Positions 22,609 through 22,797 of a DNA stretch of 22,797 bases are shown piece by piece. Made by a program: the position numbers and the translations under genes. The notes under the pieces are model-generated. The model did no database searches and had not been told where the DNA came from. It was given only the letters and a program-made list of their open reading frames with translations. This DNA comes from JBDSLU01 sp039916225. Its GTDB lineage: Bacteria > Acidobacteriota > Vicinamibacteria > Vicinamibacterales > Vicinamibacteraceae. Every line of letters starts with the position of its first letter. Position 1 is the stretch's first letter. The stretch is taken from the NCBI GenBank assembly GCA_039916225.1, contig JBDSLU010000229.1:1-22797 (forward strand). The letters are read 5' to 3'.

Positions 22609-22797
22609 CGATGCTCCAGCGCCATGTCCGGTCGATCGGTGATGACACCGTCGACGCCCCAGCCCTTCAGGCGGGCGATGTCCTGCGGCGTGTTCACGGT
22701 CCACACGTGCACCACGAGACCCGCGCGGCGGGCGCCGCGGATGAAGCGCGGCGATACGACACGCGTCCCCTTGGACGTCTCGGGCACCTGGAAGGCC
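22605..22797 (-). CDS. Glycerophosphodiester phosphodiesterase, C-terminal end, cut by window edge
   Basis: Only the last 63 residues or so are in the window; the gene enters from the right edge. GDPDs hydrolyse glycerophosphodiesters to glycerol-3-phosphate and an alcohol. The visible piece has the typical C-terminal TIM-barrel end: GLVVHVWTVNTPQDIARL followed by GWGVDGVITDRPDMAL, matching the family's W-T-V-N and G-V-D-G-I-I-T-D-x-P strands. The catalytic residues lie upstream and cannot be checked. The TGA (22607 to 22605) overlaps the permease ATG, so the two are probably coupled. Confidence 0.85.
   Translation of the reverse strand, partial: AFQVPETSKGTRVVSPRFIRGARRAGLVVHVWTVNTPQDIARLKGWGVDGVITDRPDMALEHR

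Noticed and set aside
22609..22704. 32-residue N-terminal extension of the ADOP permease
   Set aside because: It overlaps the phosphodiesterase coding region in another frame and lacks family similarity; ATG 22608 has GGAG and starts the ADOP pattern.

Overview
The window looks like chromosomal DNA from a very GC-rich Acidobacteriota, probably of the Vicinamibacteria type. Three things point there: codon third positions are almost all G or C, there is an 'acidobacterial duplicated orphan permease' (ADOP) at 20146-22608, and the signalling genes combine REC with HDOD and HD-type domains. This placement is inferred from gene content; there is no rRNA or other marker here. Genes are packed tightly. 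The longest gene-free stretches are about 150, 136, 129 and 114 bp, so there is no gene-free stretch above 300 bp. I saw no tRNA, rRNA, CRISPR array or insertion sequence.

Region 1 (1-5428, minus strand): a RecD2-type helicase gene, then the start of a pyruvate dehydrogenase operon with aceE (homodimeric E1) and, 3 bp later, the 5' part of aceF (lipoyl domain and Ala/Pro linker, cut by the window edge).

Region 2 (5558-13317): two signalling operons that converge. The plus-strand operon encodes a membrane histidine kinase, a REC-HDOD regulator and a REC protein whose HD-GYP-like domain has lost its metal-binding residues. The minus-strand operon encodes a REC-PAS-histidine kinase, a stand-alone REC protein and a GspE/PilB-type secretion or pilus ATPase whose GTG start overlaps the REC stop codon. 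The two operons meet at a 136-bp spacer filled by a heptad (GTTGGCG-like) inverted repeat.

Region 3 (13432-19271): a metabolic locus. A Gfo/Idh/MocA oxidoreductase and a fumarylacetoacetate-hydrolase-family enzyme lie on the minus strand. They are divergent, with a 25-bp spacer, from lutA-lutB-lutC (L-lactate oxidation to pyruvate) and an exported cyclase-family hydrolase on the plus strand. The lut genes overlap by GTGA and have good Shine-Dalgarno sites. LutC carries an unusual histidine-rich segment. Lactate oxidation here would feed pyruvate, the substrate of the pyruvate dehydrogenase encoded in region 1.

Region 4 (19371-22797, minus strand): a Phd-type antitoxin and PIN (VapC) toxin pair with a direct-repeat operator over the antitoxin start, then the ADOP permease, whose start overlaps the stop of a glycerophosphodiester phosphodiesterase that runs off the right edge.

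A recurring theme is a TATA-like -10 box placed so close to the start codon that the mRNA would have little or no leader (recD2, lutA/FAH, antitoxin).
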